DNA of 64,000 nucleotides from Chryseobacterium sp. LAM-KRS1 (GTDB lineage Bacteria; Bacteroidota; Bacteroidia; Flavobacteriales; Weeksellaceae), in assembly GCF_013184525.1 (NCBI RefSeq), contig NZ_JAAOIZ010000002.1, positions 248,001 to 312,000 of the forward strand, written 5' to 3'. The notes beneath the pieces were generated by a model. The model ran no database searches, was not told the DNA's origin, and was given only the letters and a program-made list of their open reading frames with translations. Numbering within the stretch: the first letter of the stretch is position 1; each line of letters starts with the position of its first letter. This document shows, piece by piece, positions 9,653-18,239 of this stretch. The position numbers were made by a program, and so were the translations under genes.

Positions 9653-10387
9653 ATGCCAGAAGGTCCGTCTATACTCATTATGAAAGAGAATCTCCAGGGA
9701 TTTACAGGAAAAAAAGTTACCAAAGCCTGGGGAAATGCTCAATTTGAAAAAGAGCCACTTGTAGGAAAAACTCTTCTTGAAATAAGAACTTTCGGAAAGC
9801 AAACCTATCTTGTTTTTGATACAGTAAGTGTGCGTATTCATTTGTTGATGTTCGGTTCTTATGAAATTAACGAACAAACAAAGCCGGACAAAAGCTTACG
9901 TTTAGCGTTAGCCTTCAAAACGGGAAGCATGTATTTTTATACCTGTTCTGTAAAAATGGTGGATTCAGAATTCCTGTCCACCATAGATTGGGAAGCCGAT
10001 GTTATGAGTGACCAATGGGATCCTAAGAAAGCAGAAAAGAAACTAAAAGCGAATCCACAAATGATGGTTTGTGATGCTTTGATGAATCAGGATATTTTTT
10101 CAGGAGTCGGGAATATTATCAAAAACGAAGTTCTTTTCAGAATCGGAGTTCAGCCTGAAAGCCTTATCGGAAACCTTCCTCCCAGAAAACGTAAAGAACT
10201 TATTCATGAAGCCCGGAATTACAGTTTCGAATTTTTACAATGGAAAAAGGAATTCGTGCTGAAAAAGCAATGGCTGGTTCACACCAAAAGCACCTGTCCG
10301 AAGTGTGGACGTAAACTTATAAAAAAGCAAACTGGTCTAGGTAAGAGGCGTAGCTTCTATTGCGAAAAAGATCAAAAACTGTATTAA
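9653..10387 (+). CDS. Fpg/Nei-family DNA glycosylase
   Basis: Base-excision repair glycosylase/AP lyase. The N-terminus MPEGPS supplies the catalytic Pro2 and Glu3, and K in FGKQTYLVF fits the conserved beta-strand lysine. The helix-two-turn-helix is at DIFSGVGNIIKNEVLFRIG, and a C-terminal zinc-finger-like segment starts at CPKCGRKL and contains the conserved Arg in GKRRSFYC. The second knuckle reads CEKD rather than CxxC, so the fourth Cys ligand is Asp. The length (244) is close to the Nei group. Substrate preference (Fpg or Nei) cannot be decided by reading. Confidence 0.87.
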   Translation: MPEGPSILIMKENLQGFTGKKVTKAWGNAQFEKEPLVGKTLLEIRTFGKQTYLVFDTVSVRIHLLMFGSYEINEQTKPDKSLRLALAFKTGSMYFYTCSVKMVDSEFLSTIDWEADVMSDQWDPKKAEKKLKANPQMMVCDALMNQDIFSGVGNIIKNEVLFRIGVQPESLIGNLPPRKRKELIHEARNYSFEFLQWKKEFVLKKQWLVHTKSTCPKCGRKLIKKQTGLGKRRSFYCEKDQKLY

Positions 10388-10633
10388 CCCCAAAACTTTA
10401 ATTTCGAAACTACAACAAAACCGACATTCTGTCTTCAAATAAAAGCCTTTTCCATTTGCGAAGTCCTAAAATAAATAATTAAAATTTTAGTGCATCTCAT
10501 TTAACTTAGTGGGTAAATCATTATCCAACTCCCAACACAGCAAATTTTTTCACATTAAATATTGAATTGCCGCCAAAATAATGGTGGTCAGGTGAACTAT
10601 TGTGCATTATCAAAACTTGTTAATTATTTAATT

Positions 10634-11344
10634 ATGTCCATTCCAAAACAGATTTTTCAAACATTCAAGTCTAAAAAATTACCTTTAATTACTCAATGGC
10701 ACATTTGGCGAATGAAGAGAAAAAATCCGGAATACCAATATCATTTCTATGATGATAACGATATCCAAAAATTCATCACGGAGGAATTTCCTCCCCAGTA
10801 TATTGAAAATTACAATAAGCTAACCATTGGCGCGGCAAAAGCTGATTTTTTCAGATATGCTGTTTTATATAAAAAAGGAGGAATCTATCTTGATGTAGAC
10901 AGTGCCATCACAAGACCTTTAAGGGATCTCATTAAAGATGATGATGATGCTGTAATAAGCAGAGAAAGACATGATGGCTTGTTTGTTCAATGGGCACTGA
11001 TATTCAATAAAAATCACCCTTTCCTAAAAAAGACTCTGGACCTTATGCTGGACAATATCGAAACCCACCGATATCCCCACAATATCCATGCTACTACTGG
11101 CCCAACGGTTTATAGCGAAGCAATCAGCCAGAGTTTGAAAGAAAATTCAAATATCTCCTATAGATTATTTCCTGGAATTGAGTTCAGAGGTTATCTACAA
11201 TTCAAATATAAGCTGGGAAAATTCTTCCTGTATGAAAAAAAAGCAGAACACTGGAAGCTAAAACAAACAACCCAGGATATCATTAAACAAAATCAGGTAA
11301 CATTGCTTCTTGTCATCCATACTTTGATGGAATTTATCATTTAA
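10634..11344 (+). CDS. GT32-type glycosyltransferase (DXD sugar transferase)
   Basis: A sugar transferase of the GT32/Och1-capsular type. It opens IPKQIFQTFKSKKLP, has the acceptor-side W/FYDD segment, and the donor-metal motif in KGGIYLDVDSAITRPL (DVD). I start at ATG 10634 because this places the family opening at the N-terminus; the 24 codons upstream in frame look unrelated. The last 15 residues (VTLLLVIHTLMEFII) are unusually hydrophobic, while the -1 frame continues to 11403 with ordinary sequence, so a frameshift near 11295 is possible. The neighbouring beta-helix transferase suggests a small cell-surface sugar pair. Confidence 0.75.
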   Translation: MSIPKQIFQTFKSKKLPLITQWHIWRMKRKNPEYQYHFYDDNDIQKFITEEFPPQYIENYNKLTIGAAKADFFRYAVLYKKGGIYLDVDSAITRPLRDLIKDDDDAVISRERHDGLFVQWALIFNKNHPFLKKTLDLMLDNIETHRYPHNIHATTGPTVYSEAISQSLKENSNISYRLFPGIEFRGYLQFKYKLGKFFLYEKKAEHWKLKQTTQDIIKQNQVTLLLVIHTLMEFII

Positions 11345-11421
11345 TTATTAACGGCATTCTATTTCACAAAAAATTAGTGATCATTTCATTGGAAATATTT
11401 TAAAATCACAAACATAAATTT

Positions 11422-11429
11422 TAATTTTG
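11422..11429 (+). promoter_or_regulatory. -7 promoter box
   Basis: TAATTTTG fits TAnnTTTG and lies 36 bp before the ATG of the beta-helix transferase gene. Confidence 0.45.
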
Positions 11430-11465
11430 TGATCCGCCAATAACGGTTAAATACAAGAGTTTCCT

Positions 11466-12077
11466 ATGATTAATATCAACGATTTTATTGATGAGTTTTT
11501 TGATTTCACCGCCAACACCCATCTTTTTCCCTGGGAAGTTATCAACCATCTGGATGATCTTCTGGCAGAAAAATTCAATCAACTGACTGATGAATATGAA
11601 ATTTCGGGTAATATTGCTATTCACAAAACGGCTACAATAGAGCAAAATGTTATTTTCAAAGACAGGATCATCATCGGAGAAAACTCTTTTGTTGGAGCCA
11701 ATGCATATCTCAGAGGTCCTGTTTTTGTAGGAAAAAATTCCAAAATCGGTCCCGGATGTGAAATCAAACAAAGCATCATATATAATGATACTGCCATTGC
11801 TCATTTTAATTATATAGGAAACAGCATTATCGGAAACCGGATTAATTTTGAAGCAGGTTCCATCTGTGCAAATCATTATAATGAAAGAAAAGATAAAGAG
11901 ATTTCGGTTCTTTTTAATAATGAGATCATCAGAACCCAGACTTATAAGTTGGGCTCTCTCGTAGGTGATGATTCACGGATCGGAGCGAATGCCGTATTAT
12001 CTCCTGGAACTATATTACCTAAAGAGAGTATTGTCAGAAGGCTGGAATTTATCGAACAGGTAAAGGCTGATCAGTAA
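11466..12077 (+). CDS. Left-handed beta-helix (hexapeptide) transferase-like protein
   Basis: A 203-residue protein. After an alpha-helical N-terminus (about 45 residues) it carries hexapeptide repeats of the [LIV]-G-x4 type, for example ATIEQNVIFKDRIIIGENSF and GNSIIGNRINFEAGSICANH, then RIGANAVLSPGTILPKESIV. This forms the left-handed beta helix of LpxA, GlmU C-terminal domains and related acyl- or nucleotidyl-transferases. It lacks a nucleotidyltransferase domain, so it resembles the acyltransferase half alone. The substrate is unknown. It follows the GT32 gene but has its own -7 box. Confidence 0.75.
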   Translation: MININDFIDEFFDFTANTHLFPWEVINHLDDLLAEKFNQLTDEYEISGNIAIHKTATIEQNVIFKDRIIIGENSFVGANAYLRGPVFVGKNSKIGPGCEIKQSIIYNDTAIAHFNYIGNSIIGNRINFEAGSICANHYNERKDKEISVLFNNEIIRTQTYKLGSLVGDDSRIGANAVLSPGTILPKESIVRRLEFIEQVKADQ

Positions 12078-12222
12078 AAATTAATTCTTTTCTTCTTAGT
12101 CTTTCTTTCACTACCCAAATCATTGCAAATAAAAGAAACTTTATAATCTGCAAAAGCGAAATTACATAACCCTATGTAAATGGTTTATTGAAATACCTAT
12201 GACTTAACAGTAACCCATTCTG

Positions 12223-12558
12223 CTAGTGTGCCCCCATTTTAGAAAAAAGGTTAATCACAATTACTCCTATTACGATCAAGGCAATACCAATAATAGCAGG
12301 CAAATCAGGAACTTGCTTAAATGCTACCATTCCAATGATGGTAATGCATATAATTCCAACACCTGACCAGATCGCATACGTAATTCCTATCGGGACATGA
12401 CGAAGTGTAAGACTCAGAAAATAAAAAGCCGCCGAATACCCTGCAATAGTAACAATGGAGGGTATAAGCTTCGAAAACTCCTCGGATTTCTTTAAAAACG
12501 TTGTGGCAATAATTTCAAAAACAATGGCAAGGATAAGAAAGAGATAACTGCGTCCCAT
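12223..12558 (-). CDS. SMR-family drug/metabolite exporter (EmrE/SugE-like)
   Basis: A 111-residue protein with four transmembrane helices, the standard SMR size. The membrane Glu in LAIVFEIIATTFLKKSE corresponds to EmrE Glu14, which couples proton and substrate exchange, and YAIWSGVG carries the conserved Trp. SMR proteins work as dimers and export quaternary ammonium compounds or guanidinium. There is no second SMR gene next to it, which points to a homodimer. A -7 box in this direction (minus strand, 12577-12584, TATTTTTG) lies between GTCAC and GTGAC arms (12573-12577, 12591-12595), a possible operator. Confidence 0.92.
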   Translation of the reverse strand: MGRSYLFLILAIVFEIIATTFLKKSEEFSKLIPSIVTIAGYSAAFYFLSLTLRHVPIGITYAIWSGVGIICITIIGMVAFKQVPDLPAIIGIALIVIGVIVINLFSKMGAH

Positions 12559-12595
12559 TAAAAAATCTTTTAGTCACAAAAATAGCAAAAGTGAC

Positions 12596-12932
12596 AGTCT
12601 TAATTCAGTTCAATTTTTGTCCATTATTAAATCTTCGTAATGATCTATTTTCTATACAGTTTGAAAAATAAATTTTATTAATATTTAATTTTTAATTTAT
12701 CACTTTAAAGTGGCTTATCTCTTTTTCGATTTTCCGATAATATGCACTGCATTCCTTTTATCAATCTTTAAATACAGAACGGAAATCTTTTATCAAATTA
12801 ATAATTTTTACGAATAACATAATAATAATACACATATTTTTTCAAAAATATATTAAATTAATGTAAACAAATAATCACAAAAACAACACCAAGCTAACAC
12901 CTAAATACCTGATAAACATCACAATTATTCTA
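12596..12932. other. AT-rich intergenic stretch without a gene
   Basis: No supported ORF is present on either strand. The only ordered element is a perfect 12-bp palindrome CACTTTAAAGTG at 12701-12712. The extreme AT content up to the promoter at 12933 suggests an upstream regulatory region. Confidence 0.5.
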
Positions 12933-12963
12933 TTTGGCATGTCATTTGAAAGCTGTAATATTG
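12933..12963 (+). promoter_or_regulatory. Promoter (-33 and -7) for the mini-ORF/mepB leader
   Basis: TTTG at 12933-12936, exactly 19 nt of spacer, then TAATATTG at 12956-12963. This is the flavobacterial TTG-N19-TAnnTTTG layout with one mismatch in the -7 box. Predicted transcription starts about 45 nt before the mini-ORF at 13015. Confidence 0.6.
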
Positions 12964-13014
12964 CAATTAGAAAATTAGCAAAGAAAGTATAATTAAAATT
13001 TTAAAAAAACAAAA

Positions 13015-13095
13015 ATGGTAACCTACGCTTTTATCGCAACATGTATAGTAGTATTCGCTTCTTATTTTACAACAGTTAGAAGAGAAAGAAATTAA
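13015..13095 (+). CDS. 26-residue single-span membrane peptide or leader peptide
   Basis: ATG at 13015 opens a 26-codon frame. It has a short N-terminus (MVTYAF), one hydrophobic span of about 17 residues (IATCIVVFASYF) and a positively charged end (VRRERN), so it has the topology of a small single-pass membrane protein with a cytoplasmic C-terminus. It stands alone behind a good promoter and 127 bp before mepB, with a structured RNA segment in between. It may be a membrane mini-protein in its own right or a translated leader peptide. I do not recognise the family. Confidence 0.5.
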   Translation: MVTYAFIATCIVVFASYFTTVRRERN

Positions 13096-13143
13096 TAAAA
13101 GAGTTATACTGCATTCAGTTTTACACTATTTATTAATTGTATT

Positions 13144-13219
13144 GTTTATGTTTGCCATCTGATTCTGTCAGATCGCCGCTCTTTTACTCAGTAAGAGTAA
13201 AAGAGCCCCAAACATAAAC
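13144..13219 (+). ncRNA. Predicted three-way-junction RNA in the mepB leader
   Basis: Three nested perfect helices: an outer stem 13144-13154 with 13209-13219 (11 bp), hairpin A 13157-13162 with 13168-13173 (6 bp, 5-nt loop) and hairpin B 13178-13189 with 13195-13206 (12 bp, 5-nt loop). Only CC, CGCC and CC are unpaired at the junction. The 3' arm of the outer stem ends 3 nt before the mepB ATG, so folding would hide the ribosome entry site. Alternative roles are an attenuator or a processing site. It is not a tRNA: no T-loop, anticodon arm or CCA is present. Confidence 0.55.
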
Positions 13220-13222
13220 CCA

Positions 13223-13729
13223 ATGATTCAAGAACTTACCTTTATAGAGAAATCAGTTTTCACTCAACTGAATCTAACAATTTCACATTTACACCCCGAT
13301 TTAGAAAGCGAAGAATACCTAGGGTATAACTTCCGACTTAATCAATATCATATCAAATTCAGAAAGGCTAAGATAACTCCGATAAAAAGAGGCCAGTTTG
13401 TTACGCTGTGGAAAAGAAATCAACAGACCCAACAAACCGGACCTTTTACCATTTCCGATCCTTTTGATTTTTACATGATTTACACAGAACTCCAAGACAA
13501 GGCCGGTTTTTTCTTTTTTCCAAAACAAATTCTTGCAAGACAACATATAATAACATCCTCCGCCAAAGAAGGAAAACGCGGATTCAGAATATATCCGAAC
13601 TGGGACATCCCGGTCAACAAACAGGCTGCAAAAACAAAAAGCTGGCAGGAAAAATTTTTCATTGACTTCTCAGAAACTGACCATATGGAAAGAATTCGGG
13701 AAATTTTATCTGTTTCACATCGCGCTTAA
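13223..13729 (+). CDS. MepB-family protein
   Basis: A 168-residue protein with the MepB pattern: YLGYNFRLNQYHIKFRKAKI, TPIKRGQFVTLWKR, then DFYMIYTE, FFFFPKQIL and the late GKRGFRIYPNWDIP and KQAAKTKSWQ. In Staphylococcus aureus, mepB sits in the mepRAB multidrug operon; its function there is not known. Here there is no MATE pump or MarR regulator beside it. The gene sits directly behind the three-way-junction leader. The AAA ATPase gene follows after a separate promoter. Confidence 0.8.
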   Translation: MIQELTFIEKSVFTQLNLTISHLHPDLESEEYLGYNFRLNQYHIKFRKAKITPIKRGQFVTLWKRNQQTQQTGPFTISDPFDFYMIYTELQDKAGFFFFPKQILARQHIITSSAKEGKRGFRIYPNWDIPVNKQAAKTKSWQEKFFIDFSETDHMERIREILSVSHRA

Positions 13730-13745
13730 TACACTTTGAAATATT

Positions 13746-13753
13746 TATCTTTG
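13746..13753 (+). promoter_or_regulatory. -7 promoter box for the AAA ATPase
   Basis: TATCTTTG is a perfect TAnnTTTG match. It places transcription start near 13760, which favours ATG 13801 over the in-frame TTG at 13768. Confidence 0.5.
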
Positions 13754-13800
13754 CACTTCAGTATATTTTGGTAAAACCCATCTTTAAATTATTCAAAGGC

Positions 13801-14523
13801 ATGAATCTGTACAACCTTATTATTCAAGACAAAGAAGAAGTTACCCTTAATGATGTATTTCTTGAAACCTCCAATAGGGAACAGTTTGTACAACTGATTA
13901 AAGAACATACATACATCAAAGAACTCCAGGAATATGGACTTCCTGTTAATAATAAAATTTTACTGCAGGGAAGTTCAGGGTGCGGAAAGACAATGACAGC
14001 AAAAGCTATTGCTAATGCATTGGGTAAAAATATCATTGTGCTCAATCTCAGTAACATTGTATCCTCCAGGATAGGAGAAACTTCGCAGAACATAAAAATG
14101 ATCTTTGATAAAGCAGGGCGCGAAAGATCGGTTCTTTTTCTGGATGAACTTGATCAGATCGGAAAAGCCAGAGGTAGTGATGATAAGGATGTAGGGGAAA
14201 TGAGAAGACTTGTTAATACCCTACTCCAGCTTATTGATTATTACCCGGAAAATTCTTTATTGCTTTGTGCAACCAACCATCCGGAAATTATTGACACCGC
14301 ATTATTACGACGTTTCCAATTGAAAATCAATTACGAAATGCCTTCCAAAGAATTTTTAGATCAGTTTTATGACAGCCTCTTAGCACGGTTTCCAGAGGAT
14401 ATTAAGGATATTAAGCGCCAATACAACATTTCCTTTGCCGAAGCTAAAGATTATGCATTTACTATTGTTAAAGGAAACCTTATTAAAAAGCTGGAAGCAC
14501 AGAGAGAATCCGCCAAAATATAA
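13801..14523 (+). CDS. AAA-family ATPase
   Basis: A single-domain AAA ATPase of 240 residues. Visible parts: Walker A GSSGCGKT (57-64), Walker B VLFLDELD (111-118), sensor 1 Asn in CATNHPE, and the double Arg in LLRRF at the arginine-finger position. It resembles the FtsH/Vps4 ATPase core without protease or membrane parts. The product may act on a partner encoded elsewhere; neither neighbour is an obvious client. The C-terminal 50 residues are helical and charged. Confidence 0.8.
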   Translation: MNLYNLIIQDKEEVTLNDVFLETSNREQFVQLIKEHTYIKELQEYGLPVNNKILLQGSSGCGKTMTAKAIANALGKNIIVLNLSNIVSSRIGETSQNIKMIFDKAGRERSVLFLDELDQIGKARGSDDKDVGEMRRLVNTLLQLIDYYPENSLLLCATNHPEIIDTALLRRFQLKINYEMPSKEFLDQFYDSLLARFPEDIKDIKRQYNISFAEAKDYAFTIVKGNLIKKLEAQRESAKI

Positions 14524-14694
14524 AGACTCATCATATCAGTTTTTTATCGCCTCTATTTTTTTGATATCTGTAAAACCACTGTACAGCTATAGTTTTGAAT
14601 TATATATTATTCAAAACATATAACTCTATAATAATTCACATACATTCGGCATATTTATTGATGATAATCCACTAATAACCAAACATATATACAC

Positions 14695-14883
14695 ATGATA
14701 AAAAAACTACCCTCTATTTGCTTATTAATAGCAGCATTATTCCTATTTTCCTGTGAAAAAGGTAATAATAGTTACCACGGCAATGAAAGCCAAAATGCAA
14801 TTGAAATAACCTCAATTATCACATTTAGCATTATGGCGATAGCGCTTCTGATAGCGTATACATCAACAAGAAGGAAACATTAG
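14695..14883 (+). CDS. Small lipoprotein with a C-terminal membrane span
   Basis: A 62-residue protein. The N-terminus MIKKLPSICLLIAALFLFSC is a lipoprotein signal with the lipobox Cys at residue 20. After a polar linker (EKGNNSYHGNESQN) comes a second hydrophobic helix (IITFSIMAIALLIAYTS) and a basic end (TRRKH). The product would thus have a lipidated N-terminus and one further span, or alternatively be a two-span protein. A terminator follows at once. I do not recognise the family. Confidence 0.55.
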   Translation: MIKKLPSICLLIAALFLFSCEKGNNSYHGNESQNAIEITSIITFSIMAIALLIAYTSTRRKH

Positions 14884-14895
14884 AAAATGTAAACA

Positions 14896-14928
14896 AAAAC
14901 CCACTCAAAAGATGAGTGGGTTTTATAT
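14896..14928. terminator. Bidirectional terminator
   Basis: The 11-bp arms 14896-14906 (AAAACCCACTC) and 14914-14924 have a 7-nt loop, with T's on the plus side and A's on the minus side. They lie between the small lipoprotein gene and convergent gcvP. Confidence 0.88.
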
Positions 14929-14948
14929 TTATTGGTTAGAACTTTCTA

Positions 14949-17807
14949 TTACATATAAGCTTCAATAGGCTCACAAGTACAAACCAGATTTCTATCTCCA
15001 TAAGCTTCATCCACCCTTGAAACAGAAGCAAAGAACTTATGATCTCTTACCCAGTCAAGAGGATAAGCTGCTTTCTCTCTGCTATATGGTTTATCCCATG
15101 AATCAGAGATAACAAGCTGCTCTGTGTGAGGAGCGTTTTTCAACACGTTATTAGCCGGATCAGCTTCTCCGTTGGCAATCTCATCGATTTCTTTTTTGAT
15201 AGCAATTAAAGCTTCTGCAAAACGGTCAATTTCAGATTTACTTTCAGATTCAGTAGGCTCAATCATCAATGTTCCTGCAACAGGGAAAGATACGGTAGGA
15301 GCATGGAAACCATAATCCATTAATCTTTTAGCTACATCAGCCACCTCAATTCCCAAAGTTTTAAACTGACGGAAATCTACGATACATTCGTGAGCTACTT
15401 TTCCATTTTTGTTTGAATATAAAATAGGGAAATGCTCTGCTAAAATCTCTTTCAGATAGTTAGCATTCAGAATAGCATGCTCAGTAGCTTTTTTCAATCC
15501 TGAAGCTCCAAGCATCTTAATGTATGCATAAGAAATATTAAGGATCAATCCTGAACCGTAAGGAGCTGCAGAGATTCCTTCAATAGCTTCTTTAGTTCCC
15601 ACTTTAATGTTGGCATTGGTAGGCAAGAAAGGCACCAAATGTTTTGCAACACAGATTGGTCCTACTCCAGGTCCTCCACCTCCATGTGGAATAGCAAAAG
15701 TTTTGTGAAGATTCAAGTGGCATACATCCGCTCCGATGTTTCCAGGACTTGTATATCCTACCTGAGCGTTCATATTGGCACCATCCATATATACTTGTCC
15801 GCCATGCTGGTGGATAAGATTGGTAATTTCAATAATGTTGGCATCAAAGAATCCGTATGTAGACGGATATGTAATCATTACACATGACAGGTTTTCAGAA
15901 TGCTGTTCTGTTTTAGCTTTTAAATCATCGAAATCAATCTCCCCGCTTTCAAGGTTTTTAACCACTACGATCTTCATTCCCGCCATTGCCGCAGAGGCCG
16001 GATTTGTTCCGTGTGCAGACTGAGGGATCAATACTACATTTCTATGACCTTCTCCTCTGGAAATATGATATTCTCTGATGACCATCAATCCTGCATATTC
16101 TCCCTGCGCACCAGAATTTGGCTGAAGTGAAGTTCCTGCAAAACCGGTAATTTTAGCCAGATCTTTTTCTAATTCACGGATCATTTCCTGATACCCTCCT
16201 GCCTGATCTACCGGTACAAATGGGTGAATACTTCCCCAGTTATCCCACGAAAGCGGAAGCATTTCAGTTGCAGCATTCAGTTTCATTGTACAAGAACCCA
16301 GTGAAATCATTGAATGTGTTAATGATAAATCTTTTCTTTCCAGACGTTTGATGTAACGCATCAACTCTGTTTCTGTATGATATTTATTGAATACTTCTTC
16401 CGTAAGAATCTCATCTTTTCTCAAATTCTCTTCAGGAATACTGTATCCTTCTTTTATTTCAAGTTTGAACGTCTGCTTATCTTTGAATTGCGCGAAAGAA
16501 GCCATCAGAACATTTAGTTTTTCCAATGTTGTACTTTCATTGATAGCAATACTTACAACTCCTTCTGTGAAATAGTTCAGATTAAGCTTATGATCAAGCA
16601 TCATTCTTGACAATCTTCCTTTTTCATCTTCACTCATCTCAATTTTTACCGTATCAAAGATAGGCTCCTCAACAGTCTGATATCCTAAAGCTTTTAAACC
16701 TCCTTTCAGAGCATTGGCTTTAAAATGAATCTGGTCAGCAATATAATTCAATCCTTTAGGACCATGATATACGGCATACATTCCAGCCATTACTGCTAAA
16801 AGTACCTGAGCTGTACAGATATTGGAAGTTGCTCTTTCTCTTTTAATATGTTGTTCTCTCGTCTGTAAAGCCATTCTTAAGGCACGCTTTCCATACATAT
16901 CCTGAGAAACTCCGATGATTCTTCCCGGAATATCTCTTTTATAATCTTCTCTACAAGAGAAGAATGCTGCGTGAGGTCCTCCGTAGCCTAATGGAATACC
17001 AAATCTCTGAGTAGTCCCTACGGCACAGTCAGCTCCCATTGAAGCCGGTGATTTCAACTTAACCAAAGCCATTGGATCACAAGCCACAGCAACCTGAAGG
17101 TCTAATTTCTTGTATTCTACAATGTCCTCTGTATAATCCAGAACAATCCCGTTTTTACCAGGATATTGCAATAGAACTCCATAATAGGATCCATCTAACT
17201 GGTGGGTTTTATGGTCACCTTCTACGATTTCTATACCAAGTCCTTCTGCCTTTGTCTTTAAAACGGAAACCGTTTGAGGCAAAACAAGATCAGAAACAAA
17301 AAACTTATTTGCATCGACTTTTTTCTGGTCCTTTGTTCTGTTATTAAAGAACATATGCATTGCTTCTGCAGCAGCAGTAGATTCATCCAGCAATGAAGCA
17401 TTTGCCAAAGCAAAACCTGTAAGATCACACACAACAGTCTGGAAATTCAAAAGAGCTTCCAATCTCCCCTGAGCGATTTCCGCCTGGTAAGGTGTGTAAG
17501 CTGTATACCAGCTTGGGTTTTCAAAAATATTTCTTTGAATAGCCGATGGTAAAAGCGTATTGTGATATCCAAAACCGATATAACTTGTATAATCAGTATT
17601 TTTTGAGGCCAATTCTTTTGAATGAATAAGCATCTGATATTCTGAAAGCGGTTCGGAAATATCAAGGTCTTTTTCTAAACGGATAGAAGAAGGGATGGTT
17701 TGAGAAATTAACTCTTCGATACTTGAAACGCCGACTCTTTCTAACATCGCCTGCTTATCGGCTTCATTAATAGAAATGTGACGGCTCACAAACTGTTCTG
17801 TATTCAT
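14949..17807 (-). CDS. gcvP: Glycine dehydrogenase (decarboxylating), P protein
   Basis: P protein of the glycine cleavage system: it decarboxylates glycine with PLP and passes the aminomethyl group to the H protein lipoyl arm. The 952-residue chain is the fused bacterial/mitochondrial form with both halves. The N-terminal half starts FVSRHISINEADKQAML, and the C-terminal half carries the PLP lysine in HLNLHKTFAIPHGGGGPG (about residue 700) and the final SVSRVDEAYGDRNLVCTCEP. The gcvT and gcvH genes are not in this window, as is usual in flavobacteria, where the genes are scattered. Confidence 0.97.
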   Translation of the reverse strand: MNTEQFVSRHISINEADKQAMLERVGVSSIEELISQTIPSSIRLEKDLDISEPLSEYQMLIHSKELASKNTDYTSYIGFGYHNTLLPSAIQRNIFENPSWYTAYTPYQAEIAQGRLEALLNFQTVVCDLTGFALANASLLDESTAAAEAMHMFFNNRTKDQKKVDANKFFVSDLVLPQTVSVLKTKAEGLGIEIVEGDHKTHQLDGSYYGVLLQYPGKNGIVLDYTEDIVEYKKLDLQVAVACDPMALVKLKSPASMGADCAVGTTQRFGIPLGYGGPHAAFFSCREDYKRDIPGRIIGVSQDMYGKRALRMALQTREQHIKRERATSNICTAQVLLAVMAGMYAVYHGPKGLNYIADQIHFKANALKGGLKALGYQTVEEPIFDTVKIEMSEDEKGRLSRMMLDHKLNLNYFTEGVVSIAINESTTLEKLNVLMASFAQFKDKQTFKLEIKEGYSIPEENLRKDEILTEEVFNKYHTETELMRYIKRLERKDLSLTHSMISLGSCTMKLNAATEMLPLSWDNWGSIHPFVPVDQAGGYQEMIRELEKDLAKITGFAGTSLQPNSGAQGEYAGLMVIREYHISRGEGHRNVVLIPQSAHGTNPASAAMAGMKIVVVKNLESGEIDFDDLKAKTEQHSENLSCVMITYPSTYGFFDANIIEITNLIHQHGGQVYMDGANMNAQVGYTSPGNIGADVCHLNLHKTFAIPHGGGGPGVGPICVAKHLVPFLPTNANIKVGTKEAIEGISAAPYGSGLILNISYAYIKMLGASGLKKATEHAILNANYLKEILAEHFPILYSNKNGKVAHECIVDFRQFKTLGIEVADVAKRLMDYGFHAPTVSFPVAGTLMIEPTESESKSEIDRFAEALIAIKKEIDEIANGEADPANNVLKNAPHTEQLVISDSWDKPYSREKAAYPLDWVRDHKFFASVSRVDEAYGDRNLVCTCEPIEAYM

Positions 17808-18239
17808 TTTTTTTATTAGATTTTGTTTGTAAAAAAGATGGGTAAAATTACAATTTTTTAAGGGATTCTACAATAGTCAAAAATTACTGACAGATATTGA
17901 TAATTACTATTATTCCATAAACGTGTGTTTAAAAAAACAAGGGCACGAATACAAAAAATACAAGAAAAATTTCACGCCATTTTTTCTAATTTTTATTTCA
18001 TAATTCTAATAAAATACGGAATACTTAATGGGTAAAACTCCTTTTCATAGAATATTTATACTTTTCATTTTTACAAGGACTAAAATTTTCAACAAATACC
18101 CACAGAAAATAATTTTGTAGTTTCATCCGAAAATTTAGAAATACAAGTCCGACAAGAAGGTAAGCCTACACCAATCAATATCATTCAGCTCCTATGAATA
18201 CATAAACTACACAATTTAAAAAATCAAAAACACAACACA
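17808..18239. other. 432-bp divergent intergenic region
   Basis: No supported ORF. It must hold the promoters of gcvP (minus) and the porin (plus). The porin side has a -7 box at 18110-18117. A stretch near 17941-17985 (GGGCACGAATAC followed by similar A/C-rich words) resembles a decayed dispersed repeat but is too degenerate to call. Confidence 0.5.
18110..18117 (+). promoter_or_regulatory. -7 promoter box for the porin
   Basis: TAATTTTG fits TAnnTTTG. It lies 122 bp before the porin ATG, which implies a leader of about 115 nt. Confidence 0.4.

Noticed and set aside
13144..13219. tRNA or tRNA-like gene because of 76-nt length
   Set aside because: It has three, not four, arms; there is no anticodon loop, no T-loop GTTC and no CCA.
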